From: PNNG01 sp964577055
GTDB taxonomy: Bacteria; Bacteroidota; Bacteroidia; UBA7662
Direction: 5' to 3'
Length of the DNA: 64,000 bases
Assembly (NCBI GenBank): GCA_964577055.1
Contig: CAZNWC010000007.1
Span: 102,119 to 166,118 of the forward strand
In this document: one piece after another, positions 1-7,674 of the stretch
Layout: the number at the start of each line of letters is the position of its first letter
Position numbering within the stretch: the first letter of the stretch is position 1
The notes under the pieces: generated by a model
Databases searched by the model: none
The model's input: only the letters and a program-made list of their open reading frames with translations
Told to the model about the DNA's origin: nothing
Translations under genes and position numbers: made by a program

Positions 1-8
1 ATAAGAAT

Positions 9-215
9 ATGAAGTACTCCGCAATAAAAGAGCTTTCCACAGCAGAGATTGCTGATCGGATCAAGGAGGAAAAACTTCAGTTGACCAAGCTGAAGTTTAG
101 TCACGCGGTTTCGTCGGTTGACAATCCGGCTAAAATTCGTGAAGCACGCAAGGTAATTGCGCGCTTGATGACTGAGCTGCGTCAGCGTCGCAACGAAGTA
201 GCAACCAATAATTAA
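9..215 (+). CDS. rpmC: 50S ribosomal protein L29
   Basis: Ribosomal protein uL29 of the large subunit, located at the peptide exit tunnel. The 68-residue product has normal L29 length and a two-helix pattern with a very basic second half (about residues 43-62). It is the first complete gene of the visible ribosomal cluster. A TAA at 2-4 may be the end of rplP by usual gene order, but too little is in the window to call it. Its stop codon shares one base with the next start (TAATG), a sign of translational coupling. Confidence 0.95.
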   Translation: MKYSAIKELSTAEIADRIKEEKLQLTKLKFSHAVSSVDNPAKIREARKVIARLMTELRQRRNEVATNN

Positions 216-478
216 TGGCTGAGATGGAAAGGAACGCAAGAAAAGAAAGAATCGGCAGTGTGGTGAGCAACAAAATGCAAAAGACCATCACTGTAACTGT
301 AGAGCGTAAGGTAAAGCACCCCATCTACGGAAAATTTGTGAAAACGACCAAGAAGTTCACTGCACACGACGAAAACAACGAGTGTAACATCGGTGATTTG
401 GTACGCATCATGGAAACCCGTCCGCTCAGCAAGAACAAGCGTTGGAGATTGGTAGAAATCATTGAAAGGGCTAAGTAA
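215..478 (+). CDS. rpsQ: 30S ribosomal protein S17
   Basis: Ribosomal protein uS17, an OB-fold protein that binds 16S rRNA early in small-subunit assembly. The 87 residues include the family pattern GxVxSNKMQKTITV near residues 14-26 and a conserved KHPIYGK segment near 34-40. Both ends overlap the neighbours by one base (TAATG), so translation is probably coupled through rpmC-rpsQ-rplN. Length and order agree with the spc-type cluster; nothing unusual is seen. Confidence 0.96.
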   Translation: MAEMERNARKERIGSVVSNKMQKTITVTVERKVKHPIYGKFVKTTKKFTAHDENNECNIGDLVRIMETRPLSKNKRWRLVEIIERAK

Positions 479-846
479 TGGTACAACAGGAAAGCAGATT
501 GGCAGTAGCTGATAACAGCGGCGCCAAAGAGGTTTTGGTGATTCGTGTGCTGGGTGGTACCGGTAAGCGTTATGCTTCGCTTGGTGACAAGGTGGTAGTT
601 TCTATCAAGTCGGCCATCCCTTCTGGCAATGCCAAAAAGGGAACCGTATCGAAGGCGGTTGTAGTACGCACCAAAAAGGAAGTACGTCGCCGTGATGGGT
701 CATATATCCGTTTCGATGACAACGCAGTGGTACTGTTGAACAACCAGGACGAACCACGTGGCACCCGTATCTTCGGACCAGTTGCTCGTGAGTTGCGCGA
801 AAAGTCGTTCATGAAGATTGTTTCACTCGCCCCTGAGGTGCTTTAA
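478..846 (+). CDS. rplN: 50S ribosomal protein L14
   Basis: Ribosomal protein uL14, which lies at the subunit interface and forms inter-subunit bridges. The 122-residue length is the bacterial standard. The signature DNSGAKE (about residues 12-18) and the C-terminal GPVARELR segment are clear. It begins on the last base of rpsQ and precedes rplX by 11 bases, the classical spc gene order. Confidence 0.97.
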   Translation: MVQQESRLAVADNSGAKEVLVIRVLGGTGKRYASLGDKVVVSIKSAIPSGNAKKGTVSKAVVVRTKKEVRRRDGSYIRFDDNAVVLLNNQDEPRGTRIFGPVARELREKSFMKIVSLAPEVL

Positions 847-857
847 TACTCGGAATC

Positions 858-1178
858 ATGGGAAATGTAAAGCTGAAAATCAAAAAAGGTGATGTTGTTC
901 GTGTGATCACGGGCGATGATAAGGGCAAGGAAGGCCGTGTGTTGGAAGTACAACCCGCAGAGATGCGTGCGATTGTGGAAGGTATCAACATGATTACCAA
1001 GCACACCAAGCCAAGCGCAACCAATCCAAATGGTGGAATCGTGAAAAAGGAAGCTCCTGTTCACATTTCGAACCTGATGGTAGTGGTTGGCGGTGCTCCA
1101 ACACGTGTTGGCCGTAAAGCCGACGAAAATGGTAAACTAGTCCGTTTCGCGAAGAAAACTGGAGAAATAATTAAGTAA
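858..1178 (+). CDS. rplX: 50S ribosomal protein L24
   Basis: Ribosomal protein uL24, an assembly initiator of the large subunit. The KOW motif is visible at about residues 9-36 (KGDVVRVITGDDKGKEGRV). Length is 106 residues, usual for bacteria. The ATG at 858 lies 11 bases after rplN; the gene ends in a one-base overlap with rplE. Confidence 0.96.
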   Translation: MGNVKLKIKKGDVVRVITGDDKGKEGRVLEVQPAEMRAIVEGINMITKHTKPSATNPNGGIVKKEAPVHISNLMVVVGGAPTRVGRKADENGKLVRFAKKTGEIIK

Positions 1179-1735
1179 TGTCTTACAACGTACGACTGAA
1201 AAACAAGTACAAGGAGGAAGTTATCCCTGCCCTCCAGACGAAATTTGCTTACAAAAATGTAATGCAGATTCCTCGTCTTACGAAAATCGCTATCAACCAG
1301 GGTGTTGGTGCGGCTGTTTCGGATAAGAAGCTGATTGAATCGGCTTTGAACGAGATGACCATGATTGCTGGCCAAAAGGCTGTAGCAACCAAGTCAAAGA
1401 AGGCCATCTCGAACTTCAAACTGCGTGAACAAATGCCGATTGGTGCAAGGGTTACTTTGCGTGACAATCATATGTATGAGTTTCTCGACCGTTTGATTTC
1501 CATTGCCCTGCCACGGGTACGTGATTTCAAGGGCATCAGCCCTAAAGGATTCGACGGACGTGGTAATTATACCTTGGGCGTCAGCGAGCACATCATTTTC
1601 CCTGAGATCAACATCGACAAGGTGAATAAAATCACCGGTATGGATATCACTTTTGTGACGACTGCCAAAACCGACGAAGAAGCCTTGGCATTGCTCACCG
1701 AATTGGGTCTTCCGTTCAAAACGAATAAAAACTAA
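1178..1735 (+). CDS. rplE: 50S ribosomal protein L5
   Basis: Ribosomal protein uL5, which binds 5S rRNA and contacts the P-site tRNA. The 185 residues contain the typical N-terminal NVMQIPRLTKIAINQGVG stretch (about 28-45) and the central GARVTLR and RGNYTLGVSEH segments. Its start overlaps the rplX stop by one base, and rpsN follows after three bases. Confidence 0.97.
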   Translation: MSYNVRLKNKYKEEVIPALQTKFAYKNVMQIPRLTKIAINQGVGAAVSDKKLIESALNEMTMIAGQKAVATKSKKAISNFKLREQMPIGARVTLRDNHMYEFLDRLISIALPRVRDFKGISPKGFDGRGNYTLGVSEHIIFPEINIDKVNKITGMDITFVTTAKTDEEALALLTELGLPFKTNKN

Positions 1736-1738
1736 TCC

Positions 1739-2008
1739 ATGGCTAAGGAAGGAATAAAGGCGAGAGATCGCAAGCGTGAGCAGACAGTGGCCAAGTATGC
1801 TGCTAAGCGTGCTGCGTTGAAAGAAGCAGGAGATTATCTCGGTTTGCAGAAGCTGCCGAAGAATGCTTCTCCCGTGCGTTTGCACAACCGTTGTAAAATC
1901 ACAGGTCGTCCACGTGGTTATATGCGTCAGTTCGGTATTTCAAGGGTACTTTTCCGTCAGATGGCATCTGAAGGCAAAATCCCTGGTGTAACCAAAGGCA
2001 GCTGGTAA
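1739..2008 (+). CDS. rpsN: 30S ribosomal protein S14, zinc-free type
   Basis: Ribosomal protein uS14 of the small-subunit head. At 89 residues it is the long form without the zinc-binding CxxC pairs; only one cysteine is present (about residue 52). The conserved RCKITGRPRGYMRQFGISR block is at about 51-69 and the GSW end is typical. It fits the same zinc-independent ribosome type as rpmJ further down the cluster. Confidence 0.96.
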   Translation: MAKEGIKARDRKREQTVAKYAAKRAALKEAGDYLGLQKLPKNASPVRLHNRCKITGRPRGYMRQFGISRVLFRQMASEGKIPGVTKGSW

Positions 2009-2031
2009 TAAATTAAAAAGGAGAGAGAGAA

Positions 2032-2427
2032 ATGACTGATCCTATAGCAGATTACCTCACCAGGTTGCGTAATGCCCTGAAGGCTAACCACCGTGTGGTA
2101 GAGATCCCTGCTTCTAATTTGAAGAAGGAGATCACCAAAGTATTGTTTGATAAAGGTTACATCACCAATTATAAGTTTGAGGAAGAAGGTCCTCAAGGTT
2201 CTATCAAGATAGCCTTGAAATATCTTCCCGGAAGCAATGAACCAGCTATCAGAAGTCTTCGTCGCGTGAGCCGTCCCGGTTTGCGTACCTACAAAGGCGT
2301 AACTGAACTCCCCCGTGTTATCAACGGTTTGGGTATAGCCATCGTTTCTACTTCAAAAGGTGTGATGACCGATAAAGAGGCTCGTCAACACAATGTTGGT
2401 GGCGAAGTATTGTGCTACGTTTATTAA
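2032..2427 (+). CDS. rpsH: 30S ribosomal protein S8
   Basis: Ribosomal protein uS8, a primary 16S rRNA binder that in many bacteria also represses its own operon. The start TDPIADYLTRLRNA and the C-terminal GIAIVSTSKGVMTDKEAR block (about residues 101-120) are diagnostic. Length is 131 residues. A purine-rich stretch (AAAAAGGAGAGAGA) precedes the ATG, one of the few Shine-Dalgarno-like sequences in the window. Confidence 0.97.
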   Translation: MTDPIADYLTRLRNALKANHRVVEIPASNLKKEITKVLFDKGYITNYKFEEEGPQGSIKIALKYLPGSNEPAIRSLRRVSRPGLRTYKGVTELPRVINGLGIAIVSTSKGVMTDKEARQHNVGGEVLCYVY

Positions 2428-2437
2428 GATTTGAGGA

Positions 2438-2995
2438 ATGTCACGAATAGGAAAACTTCCCGTAGTATTGCCCGCAGGCGTTCAGGTAACCGTTAGCGAT
2501 AAAAACGTGGTTACCGTTAAAGGACCCAAAGGCCAGCTTGAGCGCGCTGTTGACAGCGACATTCAAGTGAAAGTTGAAGGTAGCGAAGTGGTTTTGACCC
2601 GTCCGACCGAAAGCAAGCGTCACAAGTCGCTGCACGGTTTGTATCGCGCCCTTATCAATAACATGGTAAAAGGTGTGAGCGAAGGCTTCAAAGTGCAGCA
2701 GGAATTGGTAGGTGTGGGTTACCGCGCCAACGCCAATGGTCAGTTGCTTGAATTGGCGCTGGGTTACTCACACGATATTGTATTGCAGATCCCTGCCGAA
2801 GTAAAGTTGGTAACTGAAACCCAAAAGGGTAAGAACCCAGTCATCACCCTTGAGAGTATCGACAAGGAGTTGATCGGTTCAGTTGCAGCCAAAATTCGCT
2901 CGCTCCGTAAGCCTGAGCCTTACAAAGGAAAAGGTGTTCGTTTTGTTGGCGAAGTATTGCGTCGTAAAGCTGGTAAGTCTGCATCTAAAAAATAA
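2438..2995 (+). CDS. rplF: 50S ribosomal protein L6
   Basis: Ribosomal protein uL6, located near the GTPase-associated centre. The 185-residue product has the two tandem related domains of the family. The MSRIGKLPV start and the C-terminal signature RKPEPYKGKGVRF (about residues 158-169) are present. It lies 10 bases after rpsH and 9 bases before rplR. Confidence 0.97.
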   Translation: MSRIGKLPVVLPAGVQVTVSDKNVVTVKGPKGQLERAVDSDIQVKVEGSEVVLTRPTESKRHKSLHGLYRALINNMVKGVSEGFKVQQELVGVGYRANANGQLLELALGYSHDIVLQIPAEVKLVTETQKGKNPVITLESIDKELIGSVAAKIRSLRKPEPYKGKGVRFVGEVLRRKAGKSASKK

Positions 2996-3004
2996 GCTAA
3001 GATC

Positions 3005-3361
3005 ATGGCAAATAATAAGATTGCACGTCGTACACGTATTAAAAAAGGCATTCGCAAGCGGGTGTCAGGTACCGCAGATCGTCCTCGCTTGTCGGTTTTT
3101 CGCAGCAACAAAGAAATTTACGCCCAACTCATCGATGATGTTGCCGGTCGTACCCTTGTAGCCGCTTCTTCAACCGAGAAAGCCGTGAGCACAGAAGCTG
3201 GTAACAAAGTAGAATTGTCGGCCAAAGTAGGAAAAGCCCTTGCTGAGAAAGCATTGGCAGCCGGCATCCAGGCAGTAGTATTCGACCGTAATGGTTACCT
3301 CTATCACGGCCGTGTAAAGGCTTTGGCAGAAGGTGCCCGCGAAGGTGGTCTCAATTTTTAA
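3005..3361 (+). CDS. rplR: 50S ribosomal protein L18
   Basis: Ribosomal protein uL18, a 5S rRNA-binding protein. It has 118 residues, a basic N-terminus (ARRTRIKKGIRKRV), the RPRLSVFRSNKEIYAQ block and the C-terminal FDRNGYLYHGRVKALAEGAREGG signature split over about residues 94-116. Position between rplF and rpsE is the standard order. Confidence 0.97.
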   Translation: MANNKIARRTRIKKGIRKRVSGTADRPRLSVFRSNKEIYAQLIDDVAGRTLVAASSTEKAVSTEAGNKVELSAKVGKALAEKALAAGIQAVVFDRNGYLYHGRVKALAEGAREGGLNF

Positions 3362-3373
3362 GGAATTACGGAT

Positions 3374-3892
3374 ATGTCAACATCGAACATAAGAAGAGTA
3401 AAGGCCAGTGAGATTGAGTTGAAGGACCGTCTCGTGAGCGTACAACGTGTTGCCAAAGTAACCAAAGGTGGTCGTACTTTCAGTTTCTCTGCCATTGTGG
3501 TAGTGGGCGACGAAAACGGTATCGTTGGTTATGGTTTGGGCAAGGCAAAAGAAGTATCAGAGGCAATAGCCAAGGGTATTGACGATGCGAAGAAGTCGCT
3601 GATCAAGGTGCCCATCATGAAAGGTACTATTCCCCACGATGCAGACGGTAAGTTTGGCGGTGGTCGTGTATACATCAAGCCTGCTTCGCACGGTACAGGT
3701 GTAATTGCGGGTGGTGCGATGCGTGCCGTATTGGAAAGTGCCGGTATCACCGACGTATTGGCCAAGTCGAAAGGCTCGTCAAATCCCCACAACGTGGTAA
3801 AAGCTACAATCGACGCACTTGCAAAATTGCGTGATCCTTACACCGTAGCGCAACACCGCAACCTTAAGATGTCTAAAGTTTTTAACGGATAA
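3374..3892 (+). CDS. rpsE: 30S ribosomal protein S5
   Basis: Ribosomal protein uS5, important for decoding accuracy and mRNA helicase activity at the entry channel. The N-terminal double-stranded RNA-binding-like domain (LKDRLVSVQRVAKVTKGG, about residues 16-33) and the C-terminal domain with GVIAGGAMRAVLE (about 110-122) are seen. Length 172 is normal. rpmD begins three bases after the stop. Confidence 0.97.
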   Translation: MSTSNIRRVKASEIELKDRLVSVQRVAKVTKGGRTFSFSAIVVVGDENGIVGYGLGKAKEVSEAIAKGIDDAKKSLIKVPIMKGTIPHDADGKFGGGRVYIKPASHGTGVIAGGAMRAVLESAGITDVLAKSKGSSNPHNVVKATIDALAKLRDPYTVAQHRNLKMSKVFNG

Positions 3893-3895
3893 GTC

Positions 3896-4075
3896 ATGGC
3901 CAAATTTAGAGTTACGCAATTGAAAAGCGCGATCGGTCGTCCTGAACGTCAAAAGCGCACTTTGTTGGCCCTTGGCTTGCGGAACCCGCATGCGGTTGTG
4001 GAGCACGAAGGTACTCCTCAGGTATTGGGCATGATCAAAAAGGTAGCACACCTGGTTAAAGTAGAAGAAATTTAA
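3896..4075 (+). CDS. rpmD: 50S ribosomal protein L30
   Basis: Ribosomal protein uL30, a small 59-residue large-subunit protein. The translation MAKFRVTQLKSAIGRPERQ followed by KRTLLALGLRNPHAVVEHE is the family core; the product ends KVEEI. ATG at 3896 follows rpsE by three bases and the stop at 4073-4075 precedes rplO by four bases. It is easily missed because of its size, but order, spacing and sequence leave little doubt. Confidence 0.95.
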   Translation: MAKFRVTQLKSAIGRPERQKRTLLALGLRNPHAVVEHEGTPQVLGMIKKVAHLVKVEEI

Positions 4076-4079
4076 GACG

Positions 4080-4529
4080 ATGGAACTAAGTAATTTAAAA
4101 CCCGCAGCTGGTAGCGTAAAGCCCCGCAAGCGCATAGGTCGTGGTCAGGGTTCTGGCCGTGGCGGTACTTCTACCAAGGGTCACAAAGGTGCTCAAAGCC
4201 GTGCCGGTTATAGCACAAAGCCTGGTTTTGAAGGTGGTCAGATGCCTTTGAAACTTCGTGTACCGAAGTTCGGTTTCAAAAATCCTTTCCGCGTAGAATA
4301 CAATGCCGTTAACCTGGATGTATTGGAAGAGATGGCTGCACAGCACAAAACCGATTTGATTGATCCTGCTTTTTTGGCCGCCCATGGTATCATTGGCAAT
4401 GCCAGCAAAAAGGTGAAAATCTTGGGTCGCGGTGAAGTGAAAACCAAACTGACTGTAAAGGCACATGCGTTCAGCGCTACTGCTAAGAAGAACATTGAAG
4501 CTGCCGGTGGCGTAGCCGAAGTTATCTAA
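4080..4529 (+). CDS. rplO: 50S ribosomal protein L15
   Basis: Ribosomal protein uL15, a late-assembling large-subunit protein. The glycine- and basic-rich N-terminal extension (about residues 16-50, RIGRGQGSGRGGTSTKGHKG) that threads into rRNA is clear, followed by the globular domain ending in KKNIEAAGG. Length 149 is usual. It is followed after six bases by secY, as in most bacteria. Confidence 0.97.
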   Translation: MELSNLKPAAGSVKPRKRIGRGQGSGRGGTSTKGHKGAQSRAGYSTKPGFEGGQMPLKLRVPKFGFKNPFRVEYNAVNLDVLEEMAAQHKTDLIDPAFLAAHGIIGNASKKVKILGRGEVKTKLTVKAHAFSATAKKNIEAAGGVAEVI

Positions 4530-4535
4530 ACGCAC

Positions 4536-5894
4536 ATGAAGAATTTCATCAATACGATTCGGAATATCTTCAAAATCGAAGAGCTCAAGTCGAGGATCCT
4601 CATGACCCTCGGCCTGTTGCTTATTTATCGATTGGGTTCATACGTGGTGTTGCCAGGTATTGATCCGGTAGTTTTGGAAGACCTTACACCCCAAGGAGGT
4701 GGAGCTGGTTTGACAGGCCTTATTGACCTGTTTGCTGGTGGTGCCTTCTCGCGGGCTTCGGTTTTCGCTTTGGGAATTATGCCTTACATCTCTGCTTCTA
4801 TCGTGGTGCAGTTGATGGGCATGGTTGTTCCGAGTTTCCAAAAGATGATGAAAGAAGGGGAGAGCGGTCGTAACAAGATCAATCAAATTACCCGTTACCT
4901 CACAATTGTCATCACTGCTGCTCAATCTATTGGCTTCCTTATCAATTTGAAGGCACAGTTTTTACCTGCCATCATTTTACGTACGGGCGATTCACTTGAT
5001 TTGAGTTTTGTATTGTCTACCGTGGTTGTTCTTACCGCCGGAACCATGTTTGTGATGTGGTTGGGTGAAAAGATTACCGACCGTGGATTGGGCAATGGTA
5101 TCTCGCTGATCATCATGGTGGGTATCATTGCACGCCTCCCAGACGCCTTGTTCGCAGAATTCCAATTCCGCGTGGGTTCAGGTGGTGGCGGATTGGTTCC
5201 TTTCCTCATTGAGATAGTGATGCTGGCAGTAATTGTAGGTCTCACGATCCTTCTGGTACAAGGAACACGCAAAATTCCGATTCAAGTGGCCAAGCGTGTG
5301 GTGGGTAACCGTATGTACGGTGGCACACGTCAGTACATCCCTATCAAGGTAAATGCTGCAGGTGTAATGCCGATCATTTTTGCCCAGGCCATCATGTTCC
5401 TGCCAGCAACGGTAGCACAGTTCTTTCCGGAGAGCGACTTGAGCCAAGGCATCGTATCAGCTTTTGTGGATTTCACAAGCGTTACATACAACATGACGTT
5501 GGCAGTACTGATCATTGTCTTCACCTATTTCTACACATCGCTGTCAGTGAATAGCAATCAGATGTCGGAAGACTTGAAGCGCAATGGAGCTTTCATTCCG
5601 GGTGTTAAACCTGGTAAGAAGACTGCCGAGTTCCTCGACGACATATTGGCACGCATTACGTTGCCTGGGTCTATCTTCCTGGCCGTAGTGGCCATCCTGC
5701 CTGCTCTTGCTACAATCGCAGGTGTGAATTCTCAATTTGCGCAGTTTTATGGTGGTACATCTTTGTTGATTATGGTTGGGGTTATTCTCGACACGCTTCA
5801 GCAAATAGAAAGCCACTTGCTCATGCGTCACTACGACGGTTTGATGAAAACCGGAAGAATCAAAGGTCGGGCTGCAGTAGGAGCTGCCATCTAA
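4536..5894 (+). CDS. secY: Protein translocase subunit SecY
   Basis: Central channel of the Sec translocon in the inner membrane, which moves unfolded proteins across or into the membrane. The 452 residues contain about ten hydrophobic segments, beginning at about residues 20-40 (ILMTLGLLLIYRLGSYVVLPG). The signature segments GIMPYISASIVVQL (about 81-94) and the cytoplasmic loop IPIQVAKRVVGNRMYGG (about 247-263) are present. It follows rplO and directly precedes infA; no map or adk gene lies between, which differs from some other Bacteroidota orders. Confidence 0.97.
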   Translation: MKNFINTIRNIFKIEELKSRILMTLGLLLIYRLGSYVVLPGIDPVVLEDLTPQGGGAGLTGLIDLFAGGAFSRASVFALGIMPYISASIVVQLMGMVVPSFQKMMKEGESGRNKINQITRYLTIVITAAQSIGFLINLKAQFLPAIILRTGDSLDLSFVLSTVVVLTAGTMFVMWLGEKITDRGLGNGISLIIMVGIIARLPDALFAEFQFRVGSGGGGLVPFLIEIVMLAVIVGLTILLVQGTRKIPIQVAKRVVGNRMYGGTRQYIPIKVNAAGVMPIIFAQAIMFLPATVAQFFPESDLSQGIVSAFVDFTSVTYNMTLAVLIIVFTYFYTSLSVNSNQMSEDLKRNGAFIPGVKPGKKTAEFLDDILARITLPGSIFLAVVAILPALATIAGVNSQFAQFYGGTSLLIMVGVILDTLQQIESHLLMRHYDGLMKTGRIKGRAAVGAAI

Positions 5895-5900
5895 AGCATT

Positions 5901-6116
5901 ATGGCGAAACAGACATCCATAAAGCAGGACGGCACCATTCTCGAGGCATTGTCAAATGCCATGTTCCGAGTTGAGCTGGAAAATGGTCACCAGATCATTG
6001 CCCATATCAGCGGAAAGATGAGAATGAACTACATCAAAATCTTACCGGGCGACCGGGTGCAGGTGGAGATGTCGCCTTACGACCTCACTAAAGGAAGAAT
6101 TTCATACAGATACTAA
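5901..6116 (+). CDS. infA: Translation initiation factor IF-1
   Basis: Initiation factor IF-1, an OB-fold protein that occupies the ribosomal A site during initiation. The 71-residue product shows the family motifs GTILEALSNAMFRVELENGH, IAHISGKMRMNYI and the C-terminal LTKGRISYRY. It starts six bases after secY and precedes rpmJ by four bases. Confidence 0.97.
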   Translation: MAKQTSIKQDGTILEALSNAMFRVELENGHQIIAHISGKMRMNYIKILPGDRVQVEMSPYDLTKGRISYRY

Positions 6117-6120
6117 TACC

Positions 6121-6237
6121 ATGAAAGTAAGAGCATCGATCAAGAAGCGCAGCGTAGACTGTAAGATCGTACGTAGAAATGGAAAACTCTACGTAGTGAA
6201 CAAGAAGAACCCTAAGTTCAAACAAAGACAAGGATAA
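6121..6237 (+). CDS. rpmJ: 50S ribosomal protein L36, zinc-free form
   Basis: Ribosomal protein bL36, 38 residues, starting MKVRASIKKRSVDCKIVRR and ending in the KFKQRQG tail. Of the four zinc ligands of the canonical form (C11, C14, C27 and a His near 32-33), only C14 is kept: S11, N27 and F33 occupy the other places. This is therefore the zinc-free form, matching the zinc-free S14 upstream. Its position between infA and rpsM is standard. Confidence 0.95.
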   Translation: MKVRASIKKRSVDCKIVRRNGKLYVVNKKNPKFKQRQG

Positions 6238-6246
6238 ACCATCATT

Positions 6247-6624
6247 ATGGCAAGGATAGCAGGTATTGACCTACCTAGAAACAAAAGAGGCGAGATTGGC
6301 CTGACCTATATTTACGGTATCGGTCGTTCTACTGCCCGTCAGATTCTGGAGCGTTGTGGAATCGACGTGAACGTTAAAGTTGGTGAATGGTCGGATGATC
6401 AGGCCAACCAAATTCGTACCATCATCACCGAGGAAATGAAAACCGAAGGTGAATTGCGTTCGGAAGTGCAATTGAACATCAAGCGATTGATGGACATTGG
6501 TTGCTACCGTGGTTTGCGCCACCGGAAAGGCTTGCCTGTGAGAGGCCAGCGCACCAAGAACAACTCACGTACACGTAAGGGTAAGCGTAAAACTGTGGCC
6601 AACAAGAAGAAGGCTACCAAGTAA
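6247..6624 (+). CDS. rpsM: 30S ribosomal protein S13
   Basis: Ribosomal protein uS13 in the small-subunit head, contacting the P-site tRNA and bridging to L5. It has 125 residues with MARIAGIDLPRNKR at the start, the helix-two-turn-helix GIGRSTARQIL (about residues 25-35), and the conserved YRGLRHRKGLPVRGQRTK motif (about 88-105) followed by a basic tail. Confidence 0.97.
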   Translation: MARIAGIDLPRNKRGEIGLTYIYGIGRSTARQILERCGIDVNVKVGEWSDDQANQIRTIITEEMKTEGELRSEVQLNIKRLMDIGCYRGLRHRKGLPVRGQRTKNNSRTRKGKRKTVANKKKATK

Positions 6625-6636
6625 TAATTAATAGCA

Positions 6637-7026
6637 ATGGCTAAGAATACAAAAGTTGTCAAGAAGCGCGTAGTAAAGGTGGAGCCTGTTGGTCAGGTGC
6701 ACATCAGCTCTACCTTCAATAACATCATCATCTCGATTACCAACAACGAGGGACAGGTGATTTCATGGGCATCGGCCGGTAAGGCTGGATTCCGTGGCTC
6801 TAAAAAGAACACTCCTTATGCAGCACAGGTAGCTGCACAAGATTGTGGCAAAGTTGCCTACGACTTGGGTGTTCGTCGTGCCGAGGTGTTTGTGAAAGGC
6901 CCTGGAGCAGGACGTGAGTCGGCGATTCGTGCGTTGGCTGGTGTAGGTATCGAAATCAGCACCATCACTGACGTGACGCCAATTCCCCACAATGGTTGTC
7001 GTCCTCCCAAGAGAAGAAGGGTTTAA
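6637..7026 (+). CDS. rpsK: 30S ribosomal protein S11
   Basis: Ribosomal protein uS11 of the platform, near the mRNA exit and the Shine-Dalgarno helix. The 129 residues include HISSTFNNIIISITNNEG (about 21-38), FVKGPGAGRESAIRAL (about 87-102) and the C-terminal TPIPHNGCRPPKRRRV signature. Gene order rpsM-rpsK-rpsD-rpoA-rplQ is the alpha operon. Confidence 0.97.
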   Translation: MAKNTKVVKKRVVKVEPVGQVHISSTFNNIIISITNNEGQVISWASAGKAGFRGSKKNTPYAAQVAAQDCGKVAYDLGVRRAEVFVKGPGAGRESAIRALAGVGIEISTITDVTPIPHNGCRPPKRRRV

Positions 7027-7045
7027 TTCAAAAATCAACTAAGAC

Positions 7046-7654
7046 ATGGCAAGATATACAGGTCCCAAGAGCAAAATCGCCCGTAAATTCCGTGAGGCAA
7101 TTTTCGGTCCCGATAAGGCCCTCCAGCGCAAGAACTATGGTCCCGGTCAACATGGCCCGGCCAAGCGTAGCCCGAAGAAATCGGAATATGCTGTTCAATT
7201 GATGGAAAAGCAGAAAGCAAAGTACACTTACGGTGTATTGGAGCGTCAGTTCCGCAAGACTTTCGAAAAAGCAAACCGCAAAAAAGGTACTACCGGTGAA
7301 AACCTCTTGAAGTTCCTCGAAGCACGTTTGGACAACACCGTTTTCCGTTTGGGCATTGCGCCTACCCGCGATGGTGCACGTCAGTTAGTATCACACCGTC
7401 ACATCACAGTGAATGGTGAAGTTGTGAACATTCCTTCATACGAATTGCGTCCTGGTGATGTGGTTGGTGTGCGTGAAAAGTCGAAGAGCCTTGAGGCAAT
7501 CAACGATTCGTTGAGTGGCAAACAAGTATCGCGTTTCGGCTGGTTGGAGTGGGACAAAGACAAATTGGAAGGTCGTTTTATCGATTTCCCAGAGCGTGAT
7601 CAGATTCCTGAAAACATCAAGGAACAACTGATCGTAGAATTGTACTCTAAGTAA
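7046..7654 (+). CDS. rpsD: 30S ribosomal protein S4
   Basis: Ribosomal protein uS4, a primary 16S rRNA binder and the usual autoregulator of the alpha operon. The 202-residue product starts MARYTGPKSKIARKFREA and carries an S4 RNA-binding domain at about residues 92-155 (LEARLDNTVFRLGIAPTRDGARQLVSHRHI is within it). No zinc-binding cysteines are present. Confidence 0.97.
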   Translation: MARYTGPKSKIARKFREAIFGPDKALQRKNYGPGQHGPAKRSPKKSEYAVQLMEKQKAKYTYGVLERQFRKTFEKANRKKGTTGENLLKFLEARLDNTVFRLGIAPTRDGARQLVSHRHITVNGEVVNIPSYELRPGDVVGVREKSKSLEAINDSLSGKQVSRFGWLEWDKDKLEGRFIDFPERDQIPENIKEQLIVELYSK

Positions 7655-7674
7655 TTAATTTAATCAGATATTCA

